NCBI GenBank assembly: GCA_036320915.1
Contig: JAXBDG010000001.1
Location: forward strand, 4,424,001-4,488,000
DNA: 64,000 bases
Direction: 5' to 3'
Origin: Linnemannia elongata
Taxonomy: Eukaryota; Mortierellomycota; Mortierellomycetes; Mortierellales; Mortierellaceae
Each line of letters opens with the position of its first letter. Positions within the stretch are counted from its first letter, which is position 1. The notes below the pieces were generated by a model that saw only the letters and a list, made by a program, of their open reading frames with translations, was not told where the DNA came from and made no database searches. Shown one piece after another: positions 1 through 12,877 of the stretch. The translations under genes were made by a program, and so were the position numbers.

Positions 1-939
1 ATTTTTGTTGTTTTATTTCTGATGACACCTCTTTTGTGTACTCTAACCAGACGACGATCATGGACGGTATAGCTGTATAGCTATGTGCTGGTATTATCTT
101 CTTTCCACGTTGTCGAAAAAAAGTACATGCAACATGATGCCACGAACGACTGGCACGAAGGGTGGATGACAGAAGGGCTTTTTTTGGTTACGACGGAAAA
201 ATAGGACGATGTTTATGGGCATACTCACGCGGTCGTACTTTTACTGCACTGAGTTGAGACTGTAGAAGAGACGTGATGATCTCCATTAGCTACTGTACTT
301 AGCAAGATGGGGTGAGGTGGAGTGAGACCGATCCTAGACCTAGGATGTCTACGATCGGTGGCTATCATGAATTGAGAAAGGTCTGTTCAGACTCCAGACG
401 GCTTGCTGGTTGGATGTGTCTTGGAGTCTATCCAAGTCATGATCACCAGGTTTGCTCGGATGTCATAGAAGGTAAGGAAGAGAGAAAGAAAGTAGAACGA
501 AAAGTAAGGATGAGAACTAACAAAGCAAGAGATACTCCATGTGGTTTCGTTTTTTGTTTTGCGTTTGCTTGTCCAGAAGTGAAGTCTGTGTGTGTAATTT
601 CGTGTTCGTAGTAAGAGGAGAGCAAGGGTGCAAAAGGGTGGGAAATGGAAGTCGTTCCAAGCACAACCATAGATCTTCACTCTTCTACATACACCCTAGT
701 CACACATTCTACCGACCCAAGGAGAAGAAAAATAAATACACATGGCTGAGAAAGCAGCAGAGCCCTCCACAACGATCTTTTTTACAGAAGTGTGGTCTGG
801 ATCGAAGTATTATAACAGAAAGAGAGCGGATGGACAGAGAGAGAATGGATAGCAAGGGAAAAGGAGACAAGGACTTGAATCTTAAAATCGTTAGTGTTTG
901 CACCGTGGCAAACTCTCTCCTTTCTTTTCCTTTGTGCCC

Positions 940-971
<32 letters not shown>

Positions 972-2378
972 CTTTCTCTCAACCCTGAATGACTGACATG
1001 TATTCTTTGCAGATAAAAGCATCTCTCCCCCAAGGGAAAAAGAAAAAAAAGAGGGGCCATACATGGGAAAGAGAGAAAAAGAAAGAGAGAGAGGGGGTCA
1101 ACCGTTGTCAACTGTCATTCATCATACATCATTCATCATCCATGACCTTTTCCTTCTTTTACCATGACCAATGTCTATTTTTTGATAGTTCTTTCTAGCA
1201 CCAAGGACTAGAGTACAGTACATGACATCCAACCAGGACAAGAGCATGACGAGTACAGTACGTTGAGTGATGACGAGTAATGCTGAGAGAGAGAGAGAGA
1301 GAGAGGGAGAGAAGTGGAAGGAAGCAAGAGGAAGATAACTACAGAAACGTATCAAAAATGTCGGACCAAGAGTGAACTTCAGCCATGGAACCTGTTCAAT
1401 CAAACCGTCCTCTTTCACATTTTTCCACTTCCGCTTCCTGCTCCTTCACCCTTCTTCCCCTTCTCCTCCTCCCCTCATGGGTCAAGAAGCATTCAAACTC
1501 CACCATGGCTGCCTCTCTTTTCCTCTCTTTCTTGAAATAACTTGTACTCAATTGAATCGTTATTCAGTAATTATCGTTTGCCTACCTTCCTCCGTTTCTC
1601 ATGCACGATTGTGTACTTGGGATCGATGTCCGCCCCTGTCTGCCTGTCTGCGTGTCTGCTCTCACACTCCCTAACATAATATTTTTCTCTTATCCACCAC
1701 CTCCTTGTCTGTCCCAAGCGTACACACACGTCCACAACACCATTCTACACCAACTCACACACTCACACACACACACACACGATCTCATGTCGTGTGTATC
1801 TCCCTCCCTTTGTGTCGACGATGTATGTACACTTTGTTCACTAGTGTGCATGCAGGCTTGTTTATGTGATGCCTGTTGTTCGTCTGTGAGCAAACATACA
1901 TACAAACAAACAAACGAACAAGAAAGAGCACCACACGTCCTCCAAAGCCAAAAAGGTAAAAGTGTAAGAAGAAGAGGAGGAACTAGTTGATTTCCCACCC
2001 AAGTTACTTCAACCTTTCTCCTGTCCGGAATCCCGAACTCCATCACTTCATGGCGAGTTGCAACTTACAACCTGGCTTTAATCATCAAAAGTCTGAACCC
2101 TTTTTAAAGAGAGCACTCTCGCCTCCCTTTTTTTTTTTTTTTTTTTCCTCTCTTTCCTTCTTTCTTCTTCAACGTTCGTCTCTATTCACTCCTTTTTTTT
2201 TGTAATCCTCCTTTTGTTCCTCGTTCATCCACCTTCCTTACCCATTCATACCTTCACTTCTATCTTCCTTTCTATCCGCGATCTTCACTCACCTTTATCC
2301 CCTTCGTACTTTATTTCATAAACCCTTCCCAACCCCACCTCACTCCCACCCGCTAACGACTCTTTATCATCTAACAAA
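1..2378. other. Intergenic region upstream of the zinc-finger gene
   Basis: I see no supportable gene here. The reading frames present are short, low in complexity and driven by pyrimidine- or purine-rich tracts. There are simple repeats: a T run near 941-971, a GA run near 1284-1312 and a CA run near 1765-1782. The last 250 bases before the next start codon are strongly pyrimidine-rich, which fits a fungal promoter and 5' UTR. Confidence 0.6.
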
Positions 2379-4362
2379 ATGCCTTCGACTGTCTCTTCCC
2401 CCGCTATCAACATCACGGCGGCCTCGGCCACTCCCATCCCCGCTCTTGCCTCCTCCCCTTCCTTCAACCCCTCCTCGACCCTCAGACGTCCCTCCCTCGC
2501 GCTCTCCGTCGGTTCCTTCCATGCTGCCCAGCTCAGACGCCCTTCCTTCTTCTCTCCTCTTCCTTATTCCCATTCTCCTCAATACTCCGAGTAAGTTGTT
2601 GGATCCTTCATTAATCGAATCGTTATCAAACTAAATACCTTCATGTATTATAATTATTATTATTGTTCATACTGACTAACGTGCCAACTTTTTTCCTTGT
2701 ACAAGTAGCCTGTCCCATGGCATGTTGAATGATGCCTATGGCTCGTCCACACGAATCGGTGGCGATGTCTATGAGCGCGACCTGGAGGCCAACTACTGCA
2801 AAAACTTTTCTTGCTGTGGCCTCACCCTCAACGACCTCCATGCCCTCCTCCAACACTACGAAGAGGCCCATGTCCGGTTCGAGGAGGACGACTTTGAGGA
2901 TGAATTTGAGGACCTGCTCGGGTTCACGGAAGACGATGGCTGGTCCACTCACTCCGAATCGACCCCCAGCAGCCCCCAGATGATGGACCGTTCATATCAC
3001 AGCAATACGACCGCTACCTTGGCAGCAGCAGCGAAGGCAGCCGCAGCGGCCACGGTCGCTGCTCTCACGGCAGCGACTCTGACGCAGAAGCCAGCAGCCA
3101 ACAAGAAGGCGAACGGAGTCTCATTGTCTGACATCTATTCGGAGGATTCCACTTTTATGATCCCCGACGAGGCCGTTTCTGCATTTCCCAATTCCGTCTT
3201 CAGATCTACCTCTATCATTTCCACCCCACCTTCTGCTGCCACGCAAGCTGTTCCTGCTACAATGACTGCCTCTGCCTCCAAGAAGCGGGACCTCGCTGCC
3301 TTTTCCTCCTCGTTCGATACCCAGAGCCCCATTTCCAAGAAGGCCGCCACCTCTATCTCTCAGTCAAGAACGTCATCTCTCTCGACTACTGATATCAAGA
3401 CTGATGGTGCCACTAACTCATCTACTTCCCAGGAGGAGCTGATGTCAACAGTGACGAGCTACTTGGAGCATGCGATCCAGAACGGACTCTTGCCCAACTG
3501 CGGAGAGGTCGGCTCGCCCTCATACCTCCTTGCTGCCGAGGAGCTCCTCCAGAAGCGCGAGGAGATTGTCAGCATGATGGAGAGCATTGGTCGGTCAGGT
3601 TCCTCTGGTGCCGACAAACCTTATCGCTGTTCGGTCGATGGCTGCGACAAGGCCTACAAGAACCCCAACGGTCTCAAATACCATCACCAGCACGGCCACT
3701 GCTCCGTTCCCGGATCGAGCGAGGACGACAAGTCGAATGTCAAGCCCTACCGCTGCACCTTCCTCGACTGTGGCAAGTGTTACAAGAACCTCAACGGTTT
3801 GAAGTACCACATCGAGCATTCCCACCCCAACCTCGCTACTGCCCTGCAGGCCCACATCACCGGTGCTCCTGCTTTGGACGGTGCCCAGGCCAGCCAGTCG
3901 GCCATTGCTGCCGCTGCTGCGATTGCTGCCGTCAAGGGTGACAGTGTGATGATGAGCGCTATCCATGCGATCATCTCGTCCAATGCCAACGGTCAGCGTT
4001 CCTCTGTTGCTGCTTTGATCGAGAACACCCCCGAGTCCAGCCCCAACTCGAGCCCCGTTCTTGCTCCCGTCGTCGATACCTCTGCTGTCGCTGTTGTTGT
4101 TCCCTTCAAGAACCCTTACTCGACCAACGTCACGCCTTTGACCTCGCCTGTTCTCAGCCGTGCGACCTTGTCGATTCAGACGACCTTGAATGCCATCCAG
4201 CAGCAGCAATTGACTGGCTTGGCCACCCCTGCCTCGCTCTCTCCCACGTCCCCTCGTTCTCCTGTCTCTTCCTCTCCTGCTACTTCCTCTCAGGTGTCTA
4301 CCTTGACGGCCGCCCTTGCCGCTGTTGCCGCCGAGCAGCAGCGTCTCCTCCAGCAGCAGTAA
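2379..4362 (+). CDS. SFP1: Sfp1/JAZF1-like C2H2 zinc-finger transcription regulator
   Basis: The model is join(2379..2590, 2709..4362), 621 aa. The intron runs GTAAGT to TAG and joins codons in phase. Three C2H2 fingers are visible. The N-terminal one begins at about 2800 with C-x4-C-C-G-L and ends in H-Y-E-E-A-H. A C-terminal pair at about 3622-3825 starts with Y-R-C and contains N-G-L-K-Y-H in both fingers. One early finger plus a late tandem pair is the layout of JAZF1 and fungal Sfp1 proteins, known nuclear regulators of ribosome-biogenesis and growth genes. Between them lie long Ser/Thr/Ala-rich segments, an acidic patch just after the first finger, and an Ala/Gln-rich tail ending in polyglutamine. 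The start at 2379 is the first ATG of the frame. The role is inferred from the family. Confidence 0.82.
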
Positions 4363-5591
4363 ACCTGGATCTTTGCCTTTTCTTTGTATTTTTCTCATTC
4401 TTCGCTCTGTACATTTTTCTCTCTTGCCTTTTGTATTTTGTCTCCTTTCTTTCGCCTTGTACTATTTCTCTCCATATCTCGTATCTCATATCATAGCGCA
4501 TTGCATGCTTGCATCGTTTGCATTTTTTTTTGGTTTTTTTGTTTTTTTTTTTCTTGGATTTTTTTCTTTTGTATGTTTATTGCGTTTACTTAGTGCGAAT
4601 AAAAAACACAAAAAAAAAAAAGGAAAAGAAAGCAATGTCTGCATTTTTGTTTGCTTGCCAGTAAGTGCGCCTGTCCGCCCATTGAGGTGCCAAAGTATGT
4701 GCAAATATGTGAAGCGTGAACCCTTGATCTAGGTGGCTTAGATAGTTTGATACATGTTTTTGCAAAGAATTGAAAATTTGTTTCTCTCAAGTGGGTGTGC
4801 TTGTTACGTGTATGTGAAAGCGCGTTCTCTTTTCCTTTCTTCCCCATCGACCATTCACTTCTACCTTCATTTCCCTTTACCACATTATCCATCCGCTCCC
4901 CTCCTTTTCACTTTACTTCTTCCTTCTCTCTCTCCCCCTCTCACCTCCTTCCTCAGCTTTCTCCTTCTTCTTCGCCTCCACACAGGAAGATCGCAATCCC
5001 ACACTACCTACGAGGTACAACCATTTCACTCTTCTACCTCTTACTGTTTTGTCTGGCGCGTTAGCATGCCTTGTTTTCCTTTCCTTTCCCCTCTTCTCTC
5101 TCACACATACTCACACACTCCCTCCGTACCACCAAAGCCAATCAAGCAACCCCTCTTTCCCTTTCCCTTCCCTTCCCTTATACATACCGTAGACGGGAAG
5201 GAAGCACAATAATAATAAATAATATTACCATGCTCTCGCTCTCCACACAAGGTCATCCGAAAATAACACTCACACACAGAGAGTGTGCGACTTCCCGTTC
5301 GCTTTAACTCATCCGATTACCCTTTCTTCGTTTTTTCAATTCATTTAGGCTATTTTCTTTTACTGTAACAATAACAAAAAAGGGCATACAACAAGTTCAA
5401 GGAGACAGATCGCGATTACACCAAAAACTACAAAGCGACCGGCCTACTCAGGAACCCTTTTCGACGAATCCTTGCTCGGTGCCTATTGGACCAGAAGAGG
5501 AGGCTATCGAACAAAGCACAAGCACACAGCACAGCCAGCTCACTCCTTTTTGCGCTAAACAGGTCAGGGACGAGTCTTTTCCGCCAAAAGA
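4363..5591. other. Intergenic: 3' UTR of zinc-finger gene and promoter of the nucleoporin gene
   Basis: No gene is supported. The first 250 bases are T-rich with short A-runs near 4600-4625, consistent with a 3' UTR and polyadenylation zone. Positions 4830-5180 are strongly CT-rich and the stretch before 5592 looks like a 5' UTR. Confidence 0.55.
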
Positions 5592-8489
5592 ATGTCAATG
5601 TTCACATTCAACACCACTGCTGGGTCCCTGTCGAGCAGTCAAGGAAGATCCACCACCTCCTCGACCAAATCAAGCTATGTCCCCTCGACCTACATTGCCA
5701 AGCAACTGCAGCTGGAAGAGGAGGCCAAACGTCAGGGCCACCAACTCAACTCACAGAACGGAACCTCAGCCTTGCGGACAAACTCGACTGAACACTGGCG
5801 TGGCCCCGGCGATGTTCTCGCACCCGGATACAGCTCCGGTCCCCTGGGCTACCAGGTGCCGACTCAAGGTTCTACGGCTTCTACTTCATTGCGCTTCCCG
5901 CCTTTGTTTGACGACTGTAGGAACGGCAGCACCTTGGGCGCTGGTGTAGGAATCGGTATCCACGGAGTTTCTCCGATCAATAACAACACCATTACAACCA
6001 CAGCATCGCCAAGGGAACCCGGCTCTCCAACTTCTACCCGATTCTACCCAAACCTACACACTTCCAGTAGCCCAGAGCAATCCTCCTCGCCAAGAAGTAT
6101 TCTGAGAGGAGGCGAGCAGAGACAGGACCTCAACAAGGACGATGGTATGCTGAGAAAGAGCACCTCAGTCCGCTTCAACGCCTCCGCCAACGATATCGGA
6201 CCAGGAACGCCCTCTATTTACAACCAGAATGGTGCCAGCAGCCCCTTCTTCAACAGCCCTAGTATTCACAGCAGCGCCAACCTACAGTCGGCCCTCAAGG
6301 AGCCGGGCAAGGTCGATGTCCTCAGCCACCGAGCCGCCTCTACAGGGCAGCCTCAGAAGAACAGCAGCCTTGGACCTGCTTTGGGCTCTGTTTCGGGGAC
6401 TGCACTGTCACCACCTACCTACAGCTCGCCCAAGATGCAGAACGAGTATCTGTCGTCCTCATCGATGAGGAGCGGCAGCAGTCAGTACCAGAACGCGACC
6501 TCTGGAGGATCAATGTCGCTGTTTCAATTTGGCGTGGATGGCAACTTGCTGCGACAAAACTCCAAGACCTCCACTTTGCTGGCCAAGCCATCTCTGGACG
6601 ATGATGAGGATGACAAGGAGAAGGAACGCTACATGCCCGTTGTTCTCCTCGATACTCCTGGCACCAAGGTAACTTTCTTTTAAAATTTTGTGTGACAAAT
6701 GTATCATGGCGACCAAAGTACTGATCAGACCACGTTGTGATGTCGATTGATAAATCAGGGTTCCAAGATTGAGCCGTTTGTTGACGGCGCAAATGAGAAA
6801 TCGGACTGGGAGAGCAACTCGTTTCAGCAGGCAGAATCCAGCTCTCGCGTGGCACCTCATCTTATCGGCGAAGACGCACCACCAGTAGAGACCCTCTTTG
6901 ACGTTGCGAAAAAGGAAAAGTATTACTCTCGCCAGGCACCGACATTCGACAAAAACTCCGCACCCATTCAAGACACCAGACTCGACACAACCATGACCGG
7001 CACTCCACAGGGTGAAGCTCCCTCCTCGTCTTCTTTGGCCTCCTCAACGAACGAACAGTTCGACTCGATCATCACCTATGGATTCCCTCCCGAGGCAACC
7101 TCCTATGTCCTGAACCAATTCCGCTCCTTTGGCATGATTCTCCGGTACGAGTCGGGGGTGTATGGACAGGTCGAGGCCGAGTCCTTCAACTGGCTTAAGG
7201 TTCATTACAACGGCGCCTGGGCTGCTCGTAATGCCATTACCCGTCACCTGAAGAGCGTCGGAAAGTTCATTGTCGGTGTTCACGCCTGCCGGTCCTTCAG
7301 TGCACGGAAGCGGCAGTCTTCCTCCTCCGCCGACATGTCTATGGATACTAGGGACGACGGTGATACAAGTGGCCGACAGACGATTGGAAATGATTTGACT
7401 GAGGCCGAGGCGAGAGAGGTGCAGGCTGGCGTTGACACTCTTTTGCGAATGAGAGCTCAGGGTCTTCACGCTGATGTTGGATATATCCAGTCGGCACAAA
7501 ATGCTTCTACCATCGCACGACAGGCTAGCTTGTACGAGTCTTGGAGCCAGGGAAGCGCCAATGCGCTGGGACAGTCTCAGTTTGGAACCTTTACTCTCGG
7601 TGCCAGTGGTGCTGGAGTTCCAGCAAGGTCGTCAACCATGGATCAGGGAGAAGATGATATGGCGTACATTTTGAGCCACAGCTTGACTTCTGGTGGATCG
7701 TTGGCACGGTCTGGACGCGGACGGGGGTTTGAGCGTAATGGTCAGGACGAATTTTCGCGATCGCGGTCCAAGGACCAGCTCGGACAGGATCAGGAGCTAA
7801 CGTTGGTTGGAGGCGAGTCTACCCTTGTTTTGGACTCTAAGGGTGCCGAGTTGTCGTCTTCGGTCGGGTTCCGCCCCTTGTTTGGTCAAAGCGAGTCTCG
7901 AGGATTGAACAGCAGCGGCGCAGGAGCAGGTCAGGATTTCCTGCTTCAGCAGTCGACCGCATCACATTCAGCCTTTGATGCATCTCGTCAGCAACAACTT
8001 CAGCAAGAGGCGCTCTTTGGATCTCGCCATCGTCTGTCGTTGAGACGTCCTTTGGGCGAGTCGACTGTCTCTGACTCGACCTTGTTCGCATCGACGGGTG
8101 GTGTTTTGATGGATTCGGATGTCCTTGCAGGCGCTAGCAGTACCAACAGCGCACCAGGTTCGCCGCTCCATGTTCAAAAGAAGCAGCGGTTATCGTCGAG
8201 CCTCTTTGCGCCCTCGTCGTCAGCACCAGCTAGTGCTCCCGTTTCACAGGCACAATTTGGAACAGGACGGAACCGTGCTTCAGTGTTGATTGATAATCCG
8301 GACCTAGTCGACGAGTGGGGCACACCATTGTTGTCCAAGATGAAGGCGGCTGGAGGTGCCGGTTCTGGTGCTCCAGGCTTGGCGGCTGCAAATGGAGCAA
8401 CAAATGCAGGAGGAGCAGGAGGAGCGGGGACAGAGAGTATGATTGCCTCTGTCCTCAACATGGCCAAGAAGCGACTCTTCTGGGGGTAG
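5592..8489 (+). CDS. NUP53: Nucleoporin Nup35/Nup53 (MPPN domain)
   Basis: The model is join(5592..6668, 6759..8489), 935 aa. The 90 bp intron (GTAACT...CAG) splits the gene in phase 0. The N-terminal half is Ser/Gly/Pro-rich and disordered. Residues about 462-536 form the MPPN (Nup35-type RRM) fold: Y-G-F-P-P-E, then a predicted helix, then F-N-W-L-K-V-H-Y and a closing V-G-V-H-A-C. The extreme C-terminus (I-A-S-V-L-N-M-A-K-K-R-L-F-W-G) is an amphipathic helix ending in aromatic residues, as in the membrane-binding tail of Nup53/Nup35. Such proteins tie the inner ring of the nuclear pore to the nuclear membrane and bind Nup155/Nup170. The protein is longer than animal Nup35, mainly through low-complexity sequence. 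The motif evidence is strong; binding partners are known only from the family. Confidence 0.88.
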
Positions 8490-8970
8490 AAAAGAACGAT
8501 GTTACTATGACCATTAATGAACAGACAGGCCATGCTGCCTTTTTTTTTTTTTTTTACTATTTTTTCCTCACACATTCTTTCATACAAAAAAAAAAAAAAA
8601 AAAAAAAAACTACCACCTTATTTTTGCAGGCTGTGTGCCTGTGCAGGAGGAACTAGGCTCAATTATCGGGGACTGGCCGTGTGGACAAAGACGAAAGGCA
8701 CTACTTTCTTTCCCTTCGCTTCATCTGCTTCTTTCTTTCCGCCTCATCTGACTTTTTTTCTTTCATTCTTCATCACATCCTGTTCAGGAATATTCCTTTA
8801 ATCTAAGACTGGGAAACGATTGCTGAGACTGAAACAAACTCTTCAGCACCTAAAGCACACTCCAGGGGTAAAGGAAACTAGACAAACCATACAGAGACAT
8901 AACAACACCTACCACCATAACACCTCACCCGCTTTCACCTCAACTCACTCCAACCCACCTTCCAAACAGC
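8490..8970. other. Intergenic: 3' UTR and start of the Sel1-family cluster
   Basis: No gene is seen. There are T runs and A runs at about 8540-8610, then a pyrimidine-rich stretch followed by an A/C-rich leader before the next ATG. Confidence 0.5.
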
Positions 8971-10514
8971 ATGTTGCATTCAGGACCCAACGCCAATGGC
9001 ATCGAAGGAGCCACGCCAAAAGAAGGTGTCCAGGTAGTCCGACTGGCGAGCAGGAACAAGACCGTTCAAGTCGCGACACATTTTGACGAGGGTGCAAAGA
9101 AGGATATAGTATTATGGGATGATATTTTGGTTGTGTTTCGCAATGACGCTTATATCCAGGTTGGGCCGCGAGTTGTGCCCTTCCTCAAGGGGTGCGATTT
9201 CCAGAAGTAGGTTGTTTTGGCACCTTGTTTATTGTTGAATGAGAATGGGTGGGTGGACGAGGAGGTGCGTGTGTGTGTGTGCTTTATTAATGCCGTGTTG
9301 TTTTTCACGCCTTTAAATAGTTTGGTACCTTGGAGGATTGCAGCGACCCCAGGGGCGGTTCTGGATGTGATTGTGAAGGAGGAGGGCGCGGAGACTACAG
9401 CCACCACAGGGGCAGGAGCAGGAACATCTTCGGGATCTCCACCAGGATCGTCGTTCTCAAATGGTAGCAACGGGACTCCCTCGCAACAAAAGCAACAACT
9501 GGTCGCGCCCCAGCAGCGTGACCCGGACGCTGAGCCTGTCCGAGTCATCGTCCCGCCACTCATCCCGCAGGGCCTGTGCAGTCTACCACCATCACCCTTA
9601 TACCTCCTACCACCTCCACGGTGACGACAATGCCAGCGGTGGGAGGACAGGCGAATACGAGTAGGGGGCCTTGAATATGGGTTGCCAGAGGTGGCCATGG
9701 CCGCCTTTGGTCATTTTGATCTCCCACCGGATTTCTTGGCCTCTTTGACGAGCGGTGGGGCGGCGAGGGGGACTTTTACGGCTGCTACTGAGGCTATTGC
9801 CGTAAGGAGGGCACCGCAGTTTGTGAGTGGGAGTGGTAGTCGTCCTCAGAGTGGGGGTAGGCTTGATGGTGAGGATGAAGGTGAAGGGGATGGTTTAGCG
9901 GAGGGAGTTATAAGGTTGTCGTTGGGCGGTCGGTCATCGCCAATTCAGCTACAGCCTCGGCAACAGAGCCAGTCAAAAACGCAGACACAATTACGCGGCG
10001 CCCCCAAATCCAGTCTTCACCATCATCAGGAGACCCGACCACATTCACCTCCATCAGCAGCACAATATCCCCAAAACCCTCCACAGCAATCGACACTGCC
10101 AACCTAGACCTAAGCATGATCCCCAAAATGCACGCCGTAGACACTCGACAGCAACTCACCCTGGGGAACATGTACCGAGAACGAAGGGATTTCCCAACGG
10201 CCATGGTATGTTTCCTGGAAGCCGCGGCCGCGGGGGATGCGCAGGCCCAGTATAATGTCGGGTTTATGTATAACTATGGCGAGGGGGTCCCGATGAGCTT
10301 TAGGGTGGCGTTGCAGTGGTATGAGAAGGCGGCTGCCCAGGCGGATGGGCTGGCGGGGTATAAGGTTAATAAACTGAGGCGAGATGGGTTTGTCTTAAGG
10401 TTGTTGTACCCCTCTAGCTGCTCATCATGGTACCTTAAAGGAAGAAAAATAAAAATGACGTTGACAATGGCAATTTTGTTTTGCGAGACGAGGAAAAGGA
10501 CGATAGCATGGTAA
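8971..10514 (+). pseudogene. Sel1-repeat family gene, probably disrupted
   Basis: Exon 1 (8971-9206) encodes the N-terminal module shared by this cluster: I-V-L-W-D-D-I, then V-P-F-L-K-G-C-D-F. A GTAGGT...TAG intron joins it to L-V-P-W-R-I-A-A-T-P-G at 9321, which matches the same segment in the intact neighbour at 12878-14606. A Ser/Thr/Pro-rich linker follows, then one clear Sel1-like repeat at about 10200-10340 (A-Q-Y-N-V-G-F-M-Y-N-Y-G-E-G-V-P). The frame does not stay open: an in-frame TGA lies at 9622-9624, the best-looking frame between about 9570 and 9660 is a different one, and another shift is needed near 9990-10010. There are too few repeats for a functional Sel1 protein. It is either a decaying copy or an intact gene hit by sequence errors. 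Confidence 0.6.
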
Positions 10515-10706
10515 AGATCAAATGCGAGCTGATAAAATTTCTCCTCAAAAGAGGTTGTATACAATACCATGGTAAGAGATTTCATTTTTGGACGAGAGTG
10601 CGTTTTCATGATGTCCCAAAAATAGAAAATAAGGCGAAGCATTAGTTGTCGGTGTAAGTAATGGTCAAAGTTAAACTGATCGTAGGATAAATAATAACGA
10701 GGAAAA

Positions 10707-10900
10707 TTACTTTTTGAAGTCAGAGTGTTTGAGGTATGGAAGCGCCACGGTTCCTGAGCACTCATGTATAACGTCGTTTTGAATGCTGCAAGGAAGTCGT
10801 CCCAGAGGATAATGTCTATTCGAGGGACGGTGTTTGAGAGGCACACGAGGTGTCTGGCGGTTTGGAGGTTGAAGTAGGGGCTCCGTCTTTGTTGACTTGG
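10707..10900 (-). pseudogene. Remnant of the Sel1-family N-terminal module
   Basis: On the minus strand one frame reads D-I-I-L-W-D-D-F-L-A-A-F and the next frame continues G-T-V-A-L-P-Y-L-K-H-S-D-F-K. Together they reproduce the N-terminal module of the intact Sel1 gene at 12878-14606, with a frameshift between. No Sel1 repeats follow downstream on this strand, so only the first exon survives. The surrounding 10515-11248 holds no other supportable gene. Confidence 0.6.
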
Positions 10901-11248
10901 CGGACTGCTTACAGATAGGCCTGGGTTTCTGAATCGTTATTGTGTTCCGGGTTGGATGATGGCCAAGATGAAGTGGGGGTTGAGCGGAATGTACAAGTGC
11001 AAAAGGACGAAGCAGGGATGAAAGAGAAAAAAGTGGTGATTCTTCACCTTGCTTACAGAGAGGACAGACCAGTCTACTTTCCCACGGGTGTATATCAATA
11101 AATCCTGTCATTGGTCGAAACAAGCCGAAAAATAAGAACTGCCTTCAAAAGAGCAGTTCCATCATCAAGCAATCATTCCTACGTTGCAAACCACGTAACA
11201 GTGTCTCGCGGCTGCTTTTTCCTCTGAGATAAAAAGATAAATTACATA

Positions 11249-12730
11249 CTAGCTTGCTACTTCTTGTTCTCGACTTCGATACTCCAGCTCCTCCAGTTTC
11301 TCTTTGGCATCAGCATCGCCCCCGTCAGCTACCTTCTTGTACCACATCACCGCCTCCTCTCTTTTCAAAGGGACGCATGCCGTACTCATATGTCAGACCA
11401 AGGTTGAAATGAGCGTTCACGTTGCCTTGGAGAGCGGCTTTTCGATACCAGTCCAGCGCCAAAGCCTCATCCTGTGGTACACCTTGTTCATACTGGTACA
11501 TGACACCAACACTAGCCTTTGCCGCTGCGTGTCCCTTCTCAGCGGCCCTTAGGTATCATTCCATTGCTTGAAAATGATCCTCAGCCACACCGAATCCCTG
11601 ATGATACATATGTCCGACCTTTTACTGGTTATCTGCGTGTCCTTGGTCCGAACCCTTGAGATACCATTCCATCGCCAGAGAGTAGTTTTGATTCACACCG
11701 AGGCCACATTGATGCAGCCAACCGAGATCGCACTGGGCGGAAGCGTAACCTTGGTTAGTTGCCTCGAAATAATACTCCGCTGCTCGGCCAAAGTTTTGAT
11801 TCCCTGGATACGGTAGTCCCCGACCCCAGGAATAAAGACTTCCGAGGAGGTGTATACCTCGTGCGTATCCTTGATTGGCAGCCAAGGTATACCATTTGAA
11901 GGCCTCATAATGGTCGCAAGCTACACCTTGACCGTTGTAATGAAGCTGACCGATGTTGCACTGAGCCTCTGCATATCCTACATCGGCAGCCTTCTTGTAC
12001 CGATTCATGGCAGCCTTGTAGTCCTGACGAACTCCTCGACCGTCCCTGTACATGTCACCGAGGGCAATCAGGGATTTGTTGTCACCAAGCCTTGCGTTCA
12101 TCATTGTCTTTGCAACATGCTTGGCAGCATCGGAAGCGGTTTTTGGGGTACACGAGGAGGCTCAGCACTCTGTGAGGTTGGGGTTGTGTTGTTGTTGGAG
12201 GTGGCTGGCGATTTATCGCCCTTTGCTGCTTCTGAGCATCGTCCACTGGCAGTGATGGTGCTGTTGTAGTTCGGGGGTATGGTCTTGTCGATTTCATCAC
12301 AGGGCAACGCTGTTTGCAATGACTCCAGTGACAGTTCCACCTTGTCTCTGATGACGACTTGCAAGGTGACACCAGGGAATGCAGCAATGCGGAGGGGGGT
12401 CCAAGCTATCAATTCGTGAATATAATGATTGTTAGGGAGCACATTCACTAAATCAATACTAAGCCTAAGCCCAGGAGAAAGAAAAATGCCAGAGGTGAAC
12501 TTACGTTTTCAAGTCAGCGCCCTTGAGGAACGACTGGATGAGGGTCCCCGACCGGACTTGAAGGACGTCGTAGAAGGCGGTCGTGATGTCAACCCAGAGG
12601 AGAATGTCCTTGCCAGAGGAAGGGTCTAGGTGGCCCATGAGGTGAATAGTGTCTGAAGCAGTCATGGGTTGTTTGTTCTCTTAGACTCGACGCACTCCTT
12701 GTATTTGGGGAGGGCTTCTTGAATCGACAT
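11249..12730 (-). pseudogene. Sel1-repeat protein pseudogene
   Basis: The N-terminal module (G-K-D-I-L-L-W-V-D-I ... F-L-K-G-A-D) is at 12500-12640, followed by a GTAAGT...TAG intron and P-L-R-I-A-A-F-P-G near 12380. About six Sel1 repeats fill 11250-12110. Defects visible against the intact paralogue are: a one-base shift just after the first codons near 12660; an extra base in a G6 run at 12394-12399; a shift in an A5 run near 12137; an in-frame TAA near 11620; a TGG-to-TGA change near 11556 at the usual E-W-Y position; and a shift near 11350. Reading through these, the frame ends in a plausible C-terminus at 11249. Several independent lesions suggest a real pseudogene, although some are homopolymer-associated. 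Confidence 0.7.
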
Positions 12731-12877
12731 GAATGTTGAGTCGTTGGAGAGTGATATAATGGAAAGTGAAAAGGGAAAAAAAAAAAAAAAAAAAAAAAAA
12801 AGAAAGAAGGGTGTGACGAATCATGATTTGATAAATTTGCAAAACCACGTTCTTATTTTGTGACCCTGTGTTGTTAT

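Noticed and set aside
312..2205. Numerous open frames of 60-150 codons on both strands
   Set aside because: They translate simple repeats and pyrimidine or purine tracts, overlap on opposite strands, and show no domain, signal or splice pattern.
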